Part shown: positions 12,069-24,100 of the stretch, in pieces
Numbering within the stretch: the first letter of the stretch is position 1
Layout of the letters: every line of letters starts with the position of its first letter
Assembly: GCA_907165275.2 (NCBI GenBank)
Contig: OU015653.1
Location: 8,958,001-9,022,000, forward strand
Reading direction: 5' to 3'
DNA length: 64,000 nt
Source: Zygaena filipendulae
Lineage: Eukaryota; Arthropoda; Insecta; Lepidoptera; Zygaenidae
Notes under the pieces: generated by a model
Database searches by the model: none
Told to the model about the DNA's origin: nothing
The model's input: only the letters and a program-made list of their open reading frames with translations
Position numbers and translations under genes: made by a program

Positions 12069-13604
12069 TATGTAATATGTATATGTGTCCACCAGCGCGA
12101 CAAGATTTTGTATTTTTATACTTTTTCATTATATTTGACAATTTTTTTTTTAATCTTTATTTTTGTAGGTACTTATATTGCTGGAAGTCAATATTTTTGG
12201 GTAAATTTTTGATAAGTTATGGTAGTACCGTATAAAAAATCGTATCGCTACGATAAAATATTGAAAAATTATTATATTTTAGAATACTGAATCTGACACA
12301 CTGGTACCTACAATCAAAATTTTTACATGCAGTTTAAATTGTATATGTGCACTTCTTGTACTTTGCCAATTATTGTCTCTCCTCTCCAGTCTTATTGTGA
12401 CAAACTTGATTAACACCAACACCTTCTTCATATAGGTATAAAACACCTTAACCAGGGATAGGTACTTACTGATCCCAAAATTCTTCATTATTTTCATATT
12501 AAACTATAGGTAGATGTGTGCAAAATATCAATTAGCCACGACCCCGATTTTGGGAACGTATAAGATAAAATGTCCCTAATGAATTCGTAATCTCCGTAAT
12601 CTGTTCAATGAGAAATGGCGTTTTACAAATAGCGCGCGGCGCGCCGGCAAACAAATTAAACCTTTACCCAAAAATGAATTTATCACGCGGACGGGTCTGC
12701 GAGGCATGCAGGCTTCGTCTAACTATCCATTTTGCTTTTGTACTTGGACAATGTTTCTGGCTATTATGAATGTGTAGTTGTGTACCTACATCGATGTAGA
12801 TATTGATTTATATAAGTCTGAACACTTTAACTATAATTTATTCAGGGTCATTATTAATGACACAAAAATAAAATAACTCCATGTCAGAAGCGATAGGAGA
12901 TTTTCTGACGTTTAAATATGGTATCGTTATACATATTCTTATACTATTTTGAGTACATCATCTCCTTTTACAGTGTTATACCTAAAGGAAGATAAAACTA
13001 ATGTACACATGGGTTACTTTTTGAATTCTACCTATACTTGTATTATCATATTATATTATTTTAACTTGTCTCCTTTGTATTTTTAAACTGTTATCCAGAG
13101 ATTTGCCTTGAATTAACTTTGGCTATTACCAACAAATGTTACAGAGTGGGCAAGTCCCAAACAATTTAATTTCAACGGATCCGAGTGTCGGTGTAAGACC
13201 ACTGTCCAGCGGCGGCAGATGGTCCTTTGGTGATTAATATGCAGGATAGAGTTTGTCAGAGCACATGCCGGCCGTACTGCAAGCGACTCTTGCTCGTTTT
13301 ACGTCCTTATGTAAAAATGGAGCCTATACCCAAAAATTATGGAACGAAAAAGTGTCAAAAAGTTACATTGCATTAATTACCTACACGAATTTTTATTGCT
13401 ATAGTGCTATAGTGCCATGGTGTATTCTATATACGAGTAAACTATTAGCATAGAGGCAATAGCGGATTACTTAAATAGATATCTTTAATATCTATAACAG
13501 TCTCAACACAACACAGTCATTACTAAGTAGAGACAGTGAGAGGCTGGTGTCTGTCGTACGATATAGGTATACGCATAGTTTAACGAATGACCTTTTATTG
13601 CTGA
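12069..13604. other. AT-rich non-coding DNA
   Basis: No gene or clear repeat recognised. A slightly GC-richer patch lies at about 12610-12720. Confidence 0.35.
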
Positions 13605-13801
13605 CCCGATTTTCGCAGCAGGTCACCATGCCTACCCGCTAATCAAGAGGTTCCGGGTTCGAATCCTGGTGGGGGTGAACTTTGTATGATAAAGACAGGG
13701 TTCCACTTTCCTGTATATGTATTATATACCAGGTTTGTTTTGTTTCCACGATTAAAGCTAATAATAGCTGGAATGGATTATAATCTATTATTATTATTAT
13801 A
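13605..13801 (+). mobile_element. tRNA-derived SINE
   Basis: A Pol III B box, ggttcgaatcc (13656-13666), sits in tRNA-like context (ctaatcaagaggttccgg). It is followed by a non-tRNA body and ends in a (TTA)n tail. No intact tRNA cloverleaf can be drawn because the 5' half is not tRNA-like enough, so this is a SINE and not a tRNA gene. Confidence 0.65.
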
Positions 13802-13960
13802 TTTTATCTACATCGATTTAGTAAAATATATATAATATAATCAGGCGTCAATCACGCAAGAACTCCAAATTGTTTCGATTGATTTAATAAATTGAATCAA
13901 AATAAAATCTAGTTCGTAATTGTCAGGGCAAGGTTTGTAGGTAAGTATTGAAGAAAATTT

Positions 13961-14012
13961 GGAACTCCCGCAGGAATTCTCAAACTAATGCGGGTAATGC
14001 AGCACAGCTAGT
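13961..14012 (+). repeat. Fragment of the short interspersed repeat
   Basis: The words ggaactcccgcaggaattct, taatgcgggtaatgcagcac and agctagt match the 3' end of the family. Confidence 0.6.
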
Positions 14013-15622
14013 GTTATGTAGCTTTAAGGTTGGCAAACAAAAGTTTTCTAGAATATGACATTTTTGGCACTGCAGGTTGAATGCACCTATTAAAAACCGC
14101 CGCAGAGCAAAGCCTTCCATAATGGGTGTCTCACGTGGAGTCAAATTAGTGCGCACGCCACGTGTCGCTAACTGCTCACTCTGCACCACTCTACACAACC
14201 ACGCACTATTCATTAGTGTATAGCGTTCCTCCATATCCTATTTCATAGTTAAACTTGACATCGTTATTTGACATCGTTATTGGTATTAAACCTCATTTGC
14301 TATTTTGAAGAACTGATATGGCAGAAAAAACAATTCATTTATTTTAATTCGTTTCTGATACAATTTAGCCTAAAGAATATGCTGTAAGATAAAAAGTGTA
14401 ACTTTCTTCGATACATAAATGAATAAAAATAAAATATGTATCTAAAGTTTAACTGAAGACCTGGGTTGAAATGAAGCAGTTTCGTCCAATGCCTTATCTT
14501 CAGGGGCGTTATGGAATAAAATGTGAGTTAAGACTCAAGTTTGCACAATAAATAATTGTTTCCGCAGACGTAATAGCCGTAATTTCATGAATAATTACCG
14601 CTACAGAGCAATTAAATAAATTACAGATGGAATAACGACCTCCTTCAAGCTTTAGTTTAAAGTAAGGGCGACGATTGCAACAGTTTATTAAACATAACTC
14701 TTAAAAGTCGTAAACACGAAAACTGCATTCAAAACTATTAAAATTAAATGTTATGCCGTTACGTAATACCTAAGGGCAATTACCGCAAAAAAAAAATTTA
14801 AAAAGTTTTGCAACTCCTATGTAATTCTTTTAAATAATAATCTGAGCACGTAACCACAAATGTTCGCACAAACGCTTTGGCTGAAAAATAAAAAATAAAA
14901 ATAGAATCACCGCTGTCATATACGCGATATGGCTTGCTTCCAAATATAGGGTGAGCGGGGGTGAAGAGGCGGCGTGGGCGGCGGGCGCGTCCCCACATGG
15001 CCAGTTAGTTACGCCGCGAATTATAGGGGCCATTACGATTCATTAAGGCCAGTTAGGCTTAAACCGGTGTTTACTCACACACACTCATATACATGCCCAC
15101 ACATAATAACGCATTATATAGGTGTGTTTGCAATAGCTAGTATTGTTTTGAACATGTAAGACAGGGACAACACGACGTTAAGGGGTAGCTATAGCAATTT
15201 GAAATTTTAAGCTACATAATTGTGAATGCAATTAGTGGCGGCTGTAACGAGCTTAGGGTCTTGGGTACTGGAGTGTGAATTTTAGATTTTGAAGTTTAAA
15301 TTTAAACAAGAAAAGTTGACATTACAAACTCTATGAATAGGTAATTATAATTTCTTATTATCGCAAATAGCGAAAGAGAGAAGAGACAAAAAGTTACGTT
15401 CATTATTCCACCTACTCACCACAACCTCTAACGGAATTAAGTAGTTTCTAAAAAAGTGCTGATAAAGTGCTATTTATTTAAATTATGTTAAGCGTGCGAT
15501 ATGTTGATTAATACACTCTAGTGCTTTTTACTTTACCAAATACCTATAAAAAACTGTCAAAATTTATTTAGGTACTAAATAAGAGTTTTTATTACTTAGT
15601 TTCAACTTCTTTAGTGCTAGTA
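14013..15622. other. AT-rich non-coding DNA with a GC island
   Basis: No supported gene. 14935-15060 is GC-rich (gaggcggcgtgggcggcggg) and repeat-free. It may be a conserved element. The short frames across it (61-67 codons on both strands) do not look coding. Confidence 0.3.
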
Positions 15623-15730
15623 AGAACGGATACAAAGTCCTATAACGCAACATTACGCATTTTAGGACTTGTGACAATGGATACAAGCCCTAAAATGCAA
15701 CTTTCACATATTGAGACTTGTATCCGTTCT
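15623..15730. repeat. Nested foldback repeat
   Basis: agaacggatacaa at the left pairs with ttgtatccgttct at the right. Inside, gcattttaggacttgt pairs with acaagccctaaaatgc allowing one mismatch. The tract is thus four alternating, related copies of a sequence of about 20 bases. No coding capacity. Confidence 0.7.
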
Positions 15731-16565
15731 CATAAGACATAGGTACACTACAGAAATATGCAAAAAACATTAAATGTATTTTCAGTGCACAAAGTGGTAT
15801 ATGTTTAAATATAATTTAATAAATATCATTACAAATACAATATTTATTTTAAAAAAAGCCCTGCCTGTATAACACACACTTCCTTTCTCTCCGTATACCT
15901 ACGCAGGAGAAAACCGCGCTAGGATTTGACGCCATTTTTCACTGCATACCATTCTGTTTGCATAAATAAAATGGAATAAACACCACCCAAACTGTGCTTA
16001 AAAACAAAAAAACAATCGTTCAATACAAGACTGTCACGCCAATAACAGATTGCACTACTTACATACAAAATTACGATGTCTGATCAGGTACTGGATTTAC
16101 CTGTACGTAGTTTGCTACTTTGCCCATATTAATATTCGGATATCGTGTTCAAATGTAAATATCGAGCAGCCGAGGGCTGGCTAGCAGCTAGCGTCGTAGC
16201 TGGAGGCTTGCCAGTATTGACACTATCAGCTATCGCACCCGACGCCCTCCTCAGTCATCCCGCACCCCCGCCACTGGGTAGCCCGTGTAGCGTGTCCCAG
16301 CAATGGTCGCTACAAACAGGATCAATTTGATAACTGATACTAGATCATCGCATAACAATGATCTTAGCCTAATAGTTTAATTATGATTTCAAAATCAAAG
16401 GTCGAGCTGGTAAGTTCTATTATCCCGAAGACAGTAAAGGTCATAAAATCCATAGTGACCTCTAATACTATGTATGTATTTTAAAAAAACCTCCTTTTTA
16501 AGTTGTTTATTTCATTACTGATCTACTTATCGTTACTATCTTGTGAAGTGTAAACAAACAAATAG
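15731..16565. other. Non-coding DNA with a GC-rich island (about 16150-16330)
   Basis: The island (gagcagccgagggctggcta ... cccccgccactgggtagc) is open for 61 codons on the plus strand but has no recognisable motif. The rest is AT-rich. Confidence 0.3.
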
Positions 16566-16650
16566 GTATTTATTTATTTATTTATTTATTTGATCCTTTA
16601 TTGCACATAAAATAACAATGATACAGTACCTAAAGAAAAAGGAGAAAGCA
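16566..16650 (-). repeat. LINE/SINE 3' tail with (TTTA)n
   Basis: A (TTTA)n run is followed by tgatcctttattgcacataa, the reverse of the 'gtgcaataaa...aaataaataaat' tail that is seen in the opposite orientation at 35305-35393. Confidence 0.6.
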
Positions 16651-18263
16651 AATGGCGGCAGAAAGGTACACGGCAGAAATAAAAAAAAATGTCCAATACT
16701 TCACAATTTGTGAAAACTGCAGCGTGTTTTGCACAATATTTCTATAACTCGATCATGGTGGAATCAAATCGAGCGTTTATTCGACAAGTTTTGGTGAGAC
16801 TTTTTTTGCAATTGACCTTGAACTCTATTTCGAGAGCAACACGGTATACGGTACCGGTAAATTAGGACTGGTAAAAGTAGCATCTGTCAATTTGCAGCTC
16901 CCTCGCATGTCGCAGGTAAATAACCAGGCTGTATCGTTTACCGATGCTTTTGACAGCCTTCATTGAGCAAACAACATGCGAGTGTTCGTAGCAACTAGTA
17001 GCCGTTTTTTATTCTTCTCTCGATGATACTTCGCGAAAGTGGCACTTTACGAGTATCCGTGCGAACGCAGAGAAATAAAAAACGTAGCAAATAGACGTAA
17101 AAAGTAGGTATAATTTTTGGGGATTATTGTTGTGCAACATATAGGTTGCCAAATTGATTGATGCAACATAAAATTACATCAAGATTTCCAAATAAATACA
17201 ATGAACAAGACACCCAGACGCTGACAGTAGAAAAACAATTTAAATACCTACATAAAAGTAGATATTGTTTTTAGACTTTTATCGTTGTAATTTACAAATG
17301 TGCATAGCTTCATAATATGATTTCAAAACACAAATTCTTAAAAACACAGAGGGATAAAACGCGGGATTAACCCGTAACCCGTAGTAGGTCTCATTTTAAA
17401 TTGTCCCGCCAATTTATTTTCAAGCCCAGACACATTAACAAAAACTGGCGCGAGACGAAAGAAGTCCGAAAAAACCCACATAAAACCAGGAGCGCAACTA
17501 AGCCCAGCGGCTATCTAATAACATTTATTACTCGGCTTCCGGTCCCCAGCGTCCACTTCCGATGGCTGATAAACTGGTGCCATTTTTTCCACTGTATTTA
17601 TATAGATTCTGGTTTGATAATGCTCGTGTGAGAATCATTCAATAGGTTAAGTGATCGGAATACAATGTTTTTCGTTAAAAATAAATAATAAATAAAAAAT
17701 ATTTTTCTTTAATTATTAAATCAGGTCAATTCTCCATTATTTTAAAAATATATGAAAAATAACAATTTTTAGTTTCGACTACAATAAATTGTTAACTAAA
17801 TGACGAGATACCTAATAATAATAATAAATAAATAAGTTTACTATCTCTTTTGGGGCAATAAAATATATTTGAATATGAATTTAATCCATCAAGATATAAA
17901 CTATACTTACAAAACAACACAGTAAAAAACTAAATATTATCGCTATTATTTCTTTGAAAGTATGTGTTAGTAATAAGACGGCTCAATATATTCTTAATCT
18001 AAGGATGAGCCCGTACGAGAGACTATTAATCATATAGATGGGAACACACAAGTGTTGGCGCGATTTATGCGCTGGCAACTTTTGTGCGTCGCGTGCACTC
18101 CGGGGCTACTAATGACTCTGATCAACGTTATAAATGGCACAAAGAATGTGGATTTTTCTATGCCCTCTCAATCATATTTCGACACTGTTGAAGAAAGTTT
18201 CCCTATAGTAATGAAGTGTATAATAATAATAATTAGCTGATTATTTATTTTATATATTAATAC
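16651..18263. other. AT-rich non-coding DNA
   Basis: No gene recognised. About 18045-18110 is GC-richer and partly self-complementary (acaagtgttggcgc against gcgctggcaacttttgt), possibly a small foldback repeat. Confidence 0.35.
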
Positions 18264-18461
18264 AATATTATAAATGTGAAAGTTTGGATAGACCGATGGA
18301 TAGGTATATGTGAATCAATCAGCTCAACGAAATTGTGTGGAATTTGGCACTGAAATAGATTATAGTCTGAAGTAGGACGTACGGTACTGTAACGGAATTG
18401 TAACGGAATTCCCGTGGAAACTCCGAAATTATTGCGGCTAAAACCACGGGGAACAGCTTGT
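18264..18461 (+). repeat. Short interspersed repeat, diverged
   Basis: It begins acaatattataaatgtgaaa, has ggaattcccgtggaaactcc and attgcggctaaaaccacggg, and ends gaacagcttgt. It is a diverged member of the common family. Confidence 0.7.
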
Positions 18462-18960
18462 TATAAACGTAGGTCTATTTTATTGCTGCTGATTGACTTT
18501 TACTTATCTACTATTTATACTGTGCTGTAGACTAGGTATAGCTCAATAACTATAACCATTGCACTCGGTGACTTTGGTCCTATGGCCAAATTTGAAAATT
18601 TAATTGCTCAGATTTATTTCATTATTAATAATTAATTAAATATCTCTAAGTGCGGTGAGAATAGGAGGAGAATATTTCAGAAATAAAGCGATTCATATTA
18701 ATTAATTACCATAGCTTAAAGTTTTCTATTGGTACAGATATTAAACACTTTATTTTTATTTCAAAATATAATGAAATTATTAGTAGGTATAACTTTGAAT
18801 ATACGAAGATACCTATGCAGCTATGTAGACATAGAAAACTAAGATGAATAGGCTTAACTAGGTGAGATACCAATAACAAATGGGTCTATTAACTGTAACA
18901 TCACAGTTTACTGTAATAATTTTGTATACCTGTGTACTTTAACACAATGTTTGTTTGAAG

Positions 18961-19089
18961 TGGACAGCGAAATCCGGGACATAAATCGCTTGGACCCGCT
19001 TCTGTTGGAGAAATACGTTAAAGCGCCCGAGGGAGTCCGTCCCGAGCGCCGCACACAAATCATCCTGTCTTACTACTTGAGGCGAAACG
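18961..19089 (+). CDS. Candidate internal coding exon of an unidentified gene
   Basis: A 129-bp block of GC-balanced sequence stands out from AT-rich flanks and reads without stops as a hydrophilic peptide (begins VDSEIRDINRLDPLLLEKYV, ends near SYYLRRNG). A possible acceptor (tttgtttgaag) precedes 18961 and a possible donor (cg|gtacca) follows 19089. With these boundaries the exon has the same phase at both ends, which would allow clean inclusion or skipping. Both splice sites are weaker than consensus. I do not recognise the protein. The composition and amino-acid mix look like real coding sequence, but no second exon of the same gene is identified in the window. Confidence 0.4.
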
Positions 19090-19349
19090 GTACCACTGTT
19101 TGTACGAGTTTCTTACGTTTGATTTGTTTCTTATTATCTTCCTAAACATATAGCCGCTGATTCTTTAATAACATAATCCAACTCTTAATTTTTCGATAAC
19201 CTAATTACAATAACCATTTGCCCCGTTGCCGCTGCCTATGTAGACATTTTTTCACACGGCAATAAAAATACTGTACAAAAATACCACTTGTTTAAATTTT
19301 ATCAATCATTAAAACATTTACCAAGATACGCTTATAAATTTGTTAATAC
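19090..19349. other. AT-rich non-coding DNA
   Basis: Would be intronic if the preceding exon is real. Nothing recognised. Confidence 0.3.
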
Positions 19350-19384
19350 AAACGTTCTAGGAGATATAATCTCCTAGAACGTTT
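19350..19384. repeat. Perfect 16-bp hairpin with a 3-base loop
   Basis: aaacgttctaggagat, a three-base loop (ata), then the exact complement atctcctagaacgttt. A perfect stem with so short a loop suggests a recent inverted duplication or a structured site. It is not followed by a T run that would suggest a small-RNA terminator. Confidence 0.85.
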
Positions 19385-20516
19385 ATTGCCCATAACTTAC
19401 AACATACGAAGAGGTCATTCCTTATCTGCCTCCCGATGATCGGCCACATTGTGAATCTATTCGCTCCCAAGGGAACTCACCGGGCTTTAGTCGGCCTTAG
19501 TCTTTACCACATTGATTTGTGGAAGGCGGAAAGGAACGAAGGGTATAATCATTCACATTCTTAGGTGTCTTTACGATTTGGTGTTTAAGGTCGAAAAATA
19601 ATTAAAGGGTGAAAAAACCGTGACAACATATTAACACTATAATATATGAATGCATGCGAGAGAAAGTTAAAAGTTGCTTGCGCCCGTGACAAAAGAAAAA
19701 CAAAAAAAAACATAAACGGAGATATTGTGATAGGTACATAGTATTATTTGACTAAATAAACTAGTTTTGTTAATATTTAGCAAGCATCATTTTCTTTTTA
19801 TTAATTCATCTCTAAATATCTTTGGATTTTTTTTTCTATCAATTTTATAGTAGCAATCTAAGAACTTTATAATATCCGAGTTTTTTAAGAACCATTTTAT
19901 TTTTAGGTAGCCTCCTAAGTCTCTATGTTCAGATTTATACGTAGAATGCGCAATTAAGTAGGAAGGAGGAAAATATTATTAATACATTTTTAAATTTGCA
20001 AAAATAAGCGGCCACAGCTTATTAAATTGCATATAATTTTATAATCGATCCCCTAATGGGTTTAACATGTTCTCTCTTTCGTTTCGCACAATTTATAAAC
20101 GTCAAAGCGGCCACAGCGGCAGCCTGAAATCTCCTGATTCATAATTAATGATAATATCCGGCTGTAGCGGATTTTTCATCTGACGAGAAAAAATGCCGGC
20201 CGATGGAAAAATAATCGTGGAAAGCCCTGTGTCATTTATAATGTTTGTCTACGTAAACGTTTCTGGTTTACCTCGGTTGAAGTTATAACAAATTGATGAA
20301 TTAAACGAGTTGTGATTTTGATATTAGTCATTATACTCCTTATAGGTGGGTATTACTATTCTCGATAAATCTTGGCATTCTTACAATATTACTGAGAGTT
20401 ATCTTTGTTTAACACATTGGTTTGTCTACAATTTCGCCCGATTGATATGGACTAAGAGGTCCATATTACAGCTTTCAGGAAAAATTAAATTAAAACATTA
20501 ACTCCCGATACATAAG
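19385..20516. other. Non-coding DNA
   Basis: No gene recognised. 20005-20240 has GC-box and TAAT-rich blocks (aagcggccacagcggcagcc, attcataattaatgataat) and is repeat-free, so it may be a conserved regulatory region. The last five bases, ataag (20512-20516), are the left copy of the BEL target-site duplication. Confidence 0.35.
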
Positions 20517-20836
20517 TGTTGGAGACTGAGGTCCCATCCTTATCCATTGACACTCATCTGTCAAATCCATCTATCAAACTTGCATCGTATGCATCGGGCG
20601 AAACGTCACCGACCAGTCGTGCTACGCAACTAATGCCAGTAAGGTGTTATACTTATCGTGCCGAAATCTACTAATTAAATCGTGCGAGTCTAAATCCCGG
20701 GATCTTTTACGCGTGTGCGCTTTTGGGAGTATCAACAGGCAAGTACCTTTCTCACTTCCTATCGGTCCCCTTGGACTCTGCGACTTCACTCACCGGTTTT
20801 AAATCTAAGTTCAAATTTTGCTTTGAGGTCGAAACA
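20517..20836 (+). repeat. 5' LTR of the BEL/Pao element
   Basis: It begins tgttggagactgag and ends gaggtcgaaaca, and I read it as identical to the 3' LTR over 320 bp. No clear TATA box. An attaaa hexamer at 20674-20679 is a possible polyadenylation signal within the repeat. Confidence 0.97.
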
Positions 20837-20838
20837 TT

Positions 20839-20856
20839 TGGTCACTTCGAGACGGA
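20839..20856 (+). promoter_or_regulatory. Candidate tRNA primer-binding site
   Basis: tggtcacttcgagacgga starts two bases after the 5' LTR. The TGG start fits the CCA end of a tRNA. I cannot name the tRNA without a tRNA set from the same genome. Confidence 0.6.
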
Positions 20857-21134
20857 TTATTTATTTAATCTGTTATTACTTATTTATTTACGGTATATAA
20901 TATTATATTTATAGAACAAGTACGTGTTATATCAATTTGTTTTATATTTATAAAAAAAATATCTACAGTTATAAAATAAAGCTATTTATTATCTACCTAC
21001 ATATTTTAAGTAGTATAAATCTAACGGCTTTATTTTATTAAGTTTATTGTTTCTTCTCTTATTACTATTTTCGCCGTCTTTCGGTATATATATCGTATTT
21101 GTTTATAGGTTTTAGATATATTACATTTATTAAA

Positions 21135-24100
21135 ATGTCCAATCCTGCTACTTTGTCGGACGCTGAAATCAAGGCTAAGACATTTATCAACCGCAAAGAA
21201 AGATGTTTTTCTAGATTGCAAAAACTTTACGATTTGTCTAAGAATGTTGAAGTGGATGAGGCTGGTAGCATCGACGCATTCAATGTGAGGGTTGACGAGC
21301 TTGACCAACTGCGTGAGTCGTTTGAGGATGCTATTGAGCACTATAATTCGATACAATTAAAATTAAAATCTACTTTTGTGCCCAACAGTCAAGAAATCGA
21401 ATCGTTTGATAACTTATTTTATGAAATAAAAAGAGTTCATCGCGAGTGTAACGCGATAAATTCACATGTGGGTAAGCAGATTAAAAATGATTCGTTTATT
21501 GCAGGAGCTAAATTACCGAAATTACAGTTGATTAAATTTGATGGTAAATTAGAAAATTGGGTAACTTTTAAAGACACTTATATTAGCTTAATCCACAGTA
21601 ACTCGTCCATTTCGAACGTGGAAAAATTCCACTATCTTCTTTCGATTGTAAGCGGGCCGGCATTACAAATTGTAAAATCTTTACCTATAACTAACGATAA
21701 CTATAATATTGTGTTCAACTCTTTAACAGAGCGATACGAAAACAAACGCGCTTTAGCGACTAGATACTTAGATAAATTGTTTAATTTTAAACCGTTGCAA
21801 GTTGAATCGTTGAGCGGGTTGAACTCATTTTTAGAAACATTTCAAGAAAATGTTAAAGCGCTTGAAATATTAAAATTAGATAACTTAGCTGCATTTATAT
21901 TATTTTACATCAGTTTTCGTAATCTAGATGCTACTACGAAACGATATTTCGAACAAAAGTTGGATAAAAATCAAATACCTACTTTTGACGAATTAAGTAC
22001 TTTTATTACTTCTGAAGTTCGTATTTTAGAAATGACGGAGTGCACGTCGACAGTAAAATCGAATACTAAATTTGTTTCGAATAAAACAAATAATTTTAAA
22101 GTTCCACAAAAACAGTCGAATCAAAATGCTTGTCTAACTACCTCCAATAATGAACAACAATCTAATCAAGAAAATAAAAGGGCTAAAATTTGTTTATATT
22201 GCAGTAAGTTAGGTCATGTTATTTATAGATGTTTTGAATATAATAATTTAACACCTCAATCTCGACTGCAAATAGTCGCGCAGAAAAAACTTTGCGAAAA
22301 TTGTCTACGTGAGGGCCACGCGATCGGCGCGTGCCCATCGCAAATTCGATGTTCGGTGTGTAAAGGCATGCATCATCATACTTTGCACATTGATCAAAGT
22401 CATAATAACTTATGTAGTAAGCAAGTTACATTGCAAGCGGAGACCACTAACCCCACTTCTCAAAATAACGAAGCGAGCTCGTCTTCTCTAACGTGTTTGG
22501 CTAGTACCACCGTCTTGTTAGGTACCGCGATTGTTCACGTCGCTGACGTCACGGGCGCGTATCAGAAAGTTCGTGTACTGATAGATAGCGGGGCTCAGCA
22601 CGGTTTCGTCACTAACGACTGCGCACAGCGATTGGGGCTACTGCGTCGTAGGTGTACTGCGGAACTGTACGGTCTCGGCGGCTCGCCTATCCGCGACTTT
22701 GGTGCAATTACATGCACTGTAAAGCCGGTTCACACGGATTTAAATAGGTTTCGTACAAATATGGTAGTGGTGTCGAAGATTACAAGTAACATGCCGACGA
22801 TTGTTATTCCTAAAACGGTAATAAATGAATATAAACACTTAAAATTAGCGGATCCTCAATTCTTTTGTTCAAGGCCGATAGATATGCTACTGGCGGGGGA
22901 CATATTTCCGTATATCTACGATGGCGCTGCCTTCCGCCCACAACTTTCGGATGCACCGCCTGCCCTCAGTAGTATTTTTGGATACGTAATAACCGGTCAT
23001 TTATCCATTCGTAATCTAGGTAAAGGATCGGAATCTTCTTGTTTACATATCACTAATCAAAAGTTAGATCAATTATTGCACTCCTTTTGGGAAACGGAAA
23101 CGGTAATAGGAGATATTCCGATGAATCCTGATGAGGTTGAGTGCGAGCAAAAATATATTGAGGACGTCAAACGGGATGCTAGTGGGCGGTATATTGTAAA
23201 ATATCCGTTTAAATCGAATTTTACTGGCTTAGGAGATTCGAAACAAATAGCTTTAAAGAGATTTTATAATTTTGAAAGAAAACTGTCGCGTAACCCTCTG
23301 TTGCGGACGGAGTATTTAAAATTTATGAACGACTATATTTCTCTCGGTCATATGAAATGTTTAGGTGAAATATCGAGTACGAATTCTCGTTATGTAATAC
23401 CCTATCACGTAGTTCAAAAACCGGACAGTACCACGACTAAATATCGTGCCGTCTTTGACGCGTCGTGCCGTACTACGAATGGTCTATCGCTGAACTGTGT
23501 TTTACATACGGGTCGAAAGCTACAGTCGGACCTCGTGAAGCTTCTAACGCTGTTTAGGTTACGTAAAATAGGTCTGACAGGTGATATCTCAAAAATGTAT
23601 AGGAGAATCTTGATTGATCCTTCGCAACGTCTATATCAACACATTTTATTCAGACAGTGTCCTGAAAATCCTATTCAGGTCTTTGAATTGTGTACTGTCA
23701 CTTATGGGGTTGTGAGTAGTCCTTTTCTAGCTATCCGCACTTTATTACAGCTGGCTGACGATGAGGGAGAGCAGTTCCCGTTGGCAGCACATGCGCTCCG
23801 CCACTCCTTTTATATCGACGACCTTATTTGCTCAGTAGACTCTTTCTGCGACGCTGAGGAGCTCCAGAACCAGCTCATTGAGGTCTTAGGTCGTGGGGGC
23901 TTTGAACTGCGTAAGTGGGCCAGTAATGATCCCGAGGTACTACAGAATCTACCCAGTGATCACCTGGAGACCCCGTTGGAGTTCGACGATGAAAACCTGG
24001 CTATCAAGGTGCTAGGTTTGCATTGGCTACCAGACACGGACACGTTTTCCTACCGCACCGTTCCAGTGGAAGCGGCTGTCAGTAAACGGAGTATCTTATC

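Noticed and set aside
13630..13700. Possible tRNA gene around ggttcgaatcc
   Set aside because: No acceptor stem or plausible anticodon arm can be paired; the body and (TTA)n tail show a SINE.
21099..21134. Upstream start of the BEL polyprotein
   Set aside because: The first codon there is TTG; the first ATG in frame is at 21135.
21030..21356. Minus-strand frame of 108 codons
   Set aside because: Overlaps the start of the BEL gag frame on the other strand and has no motif.
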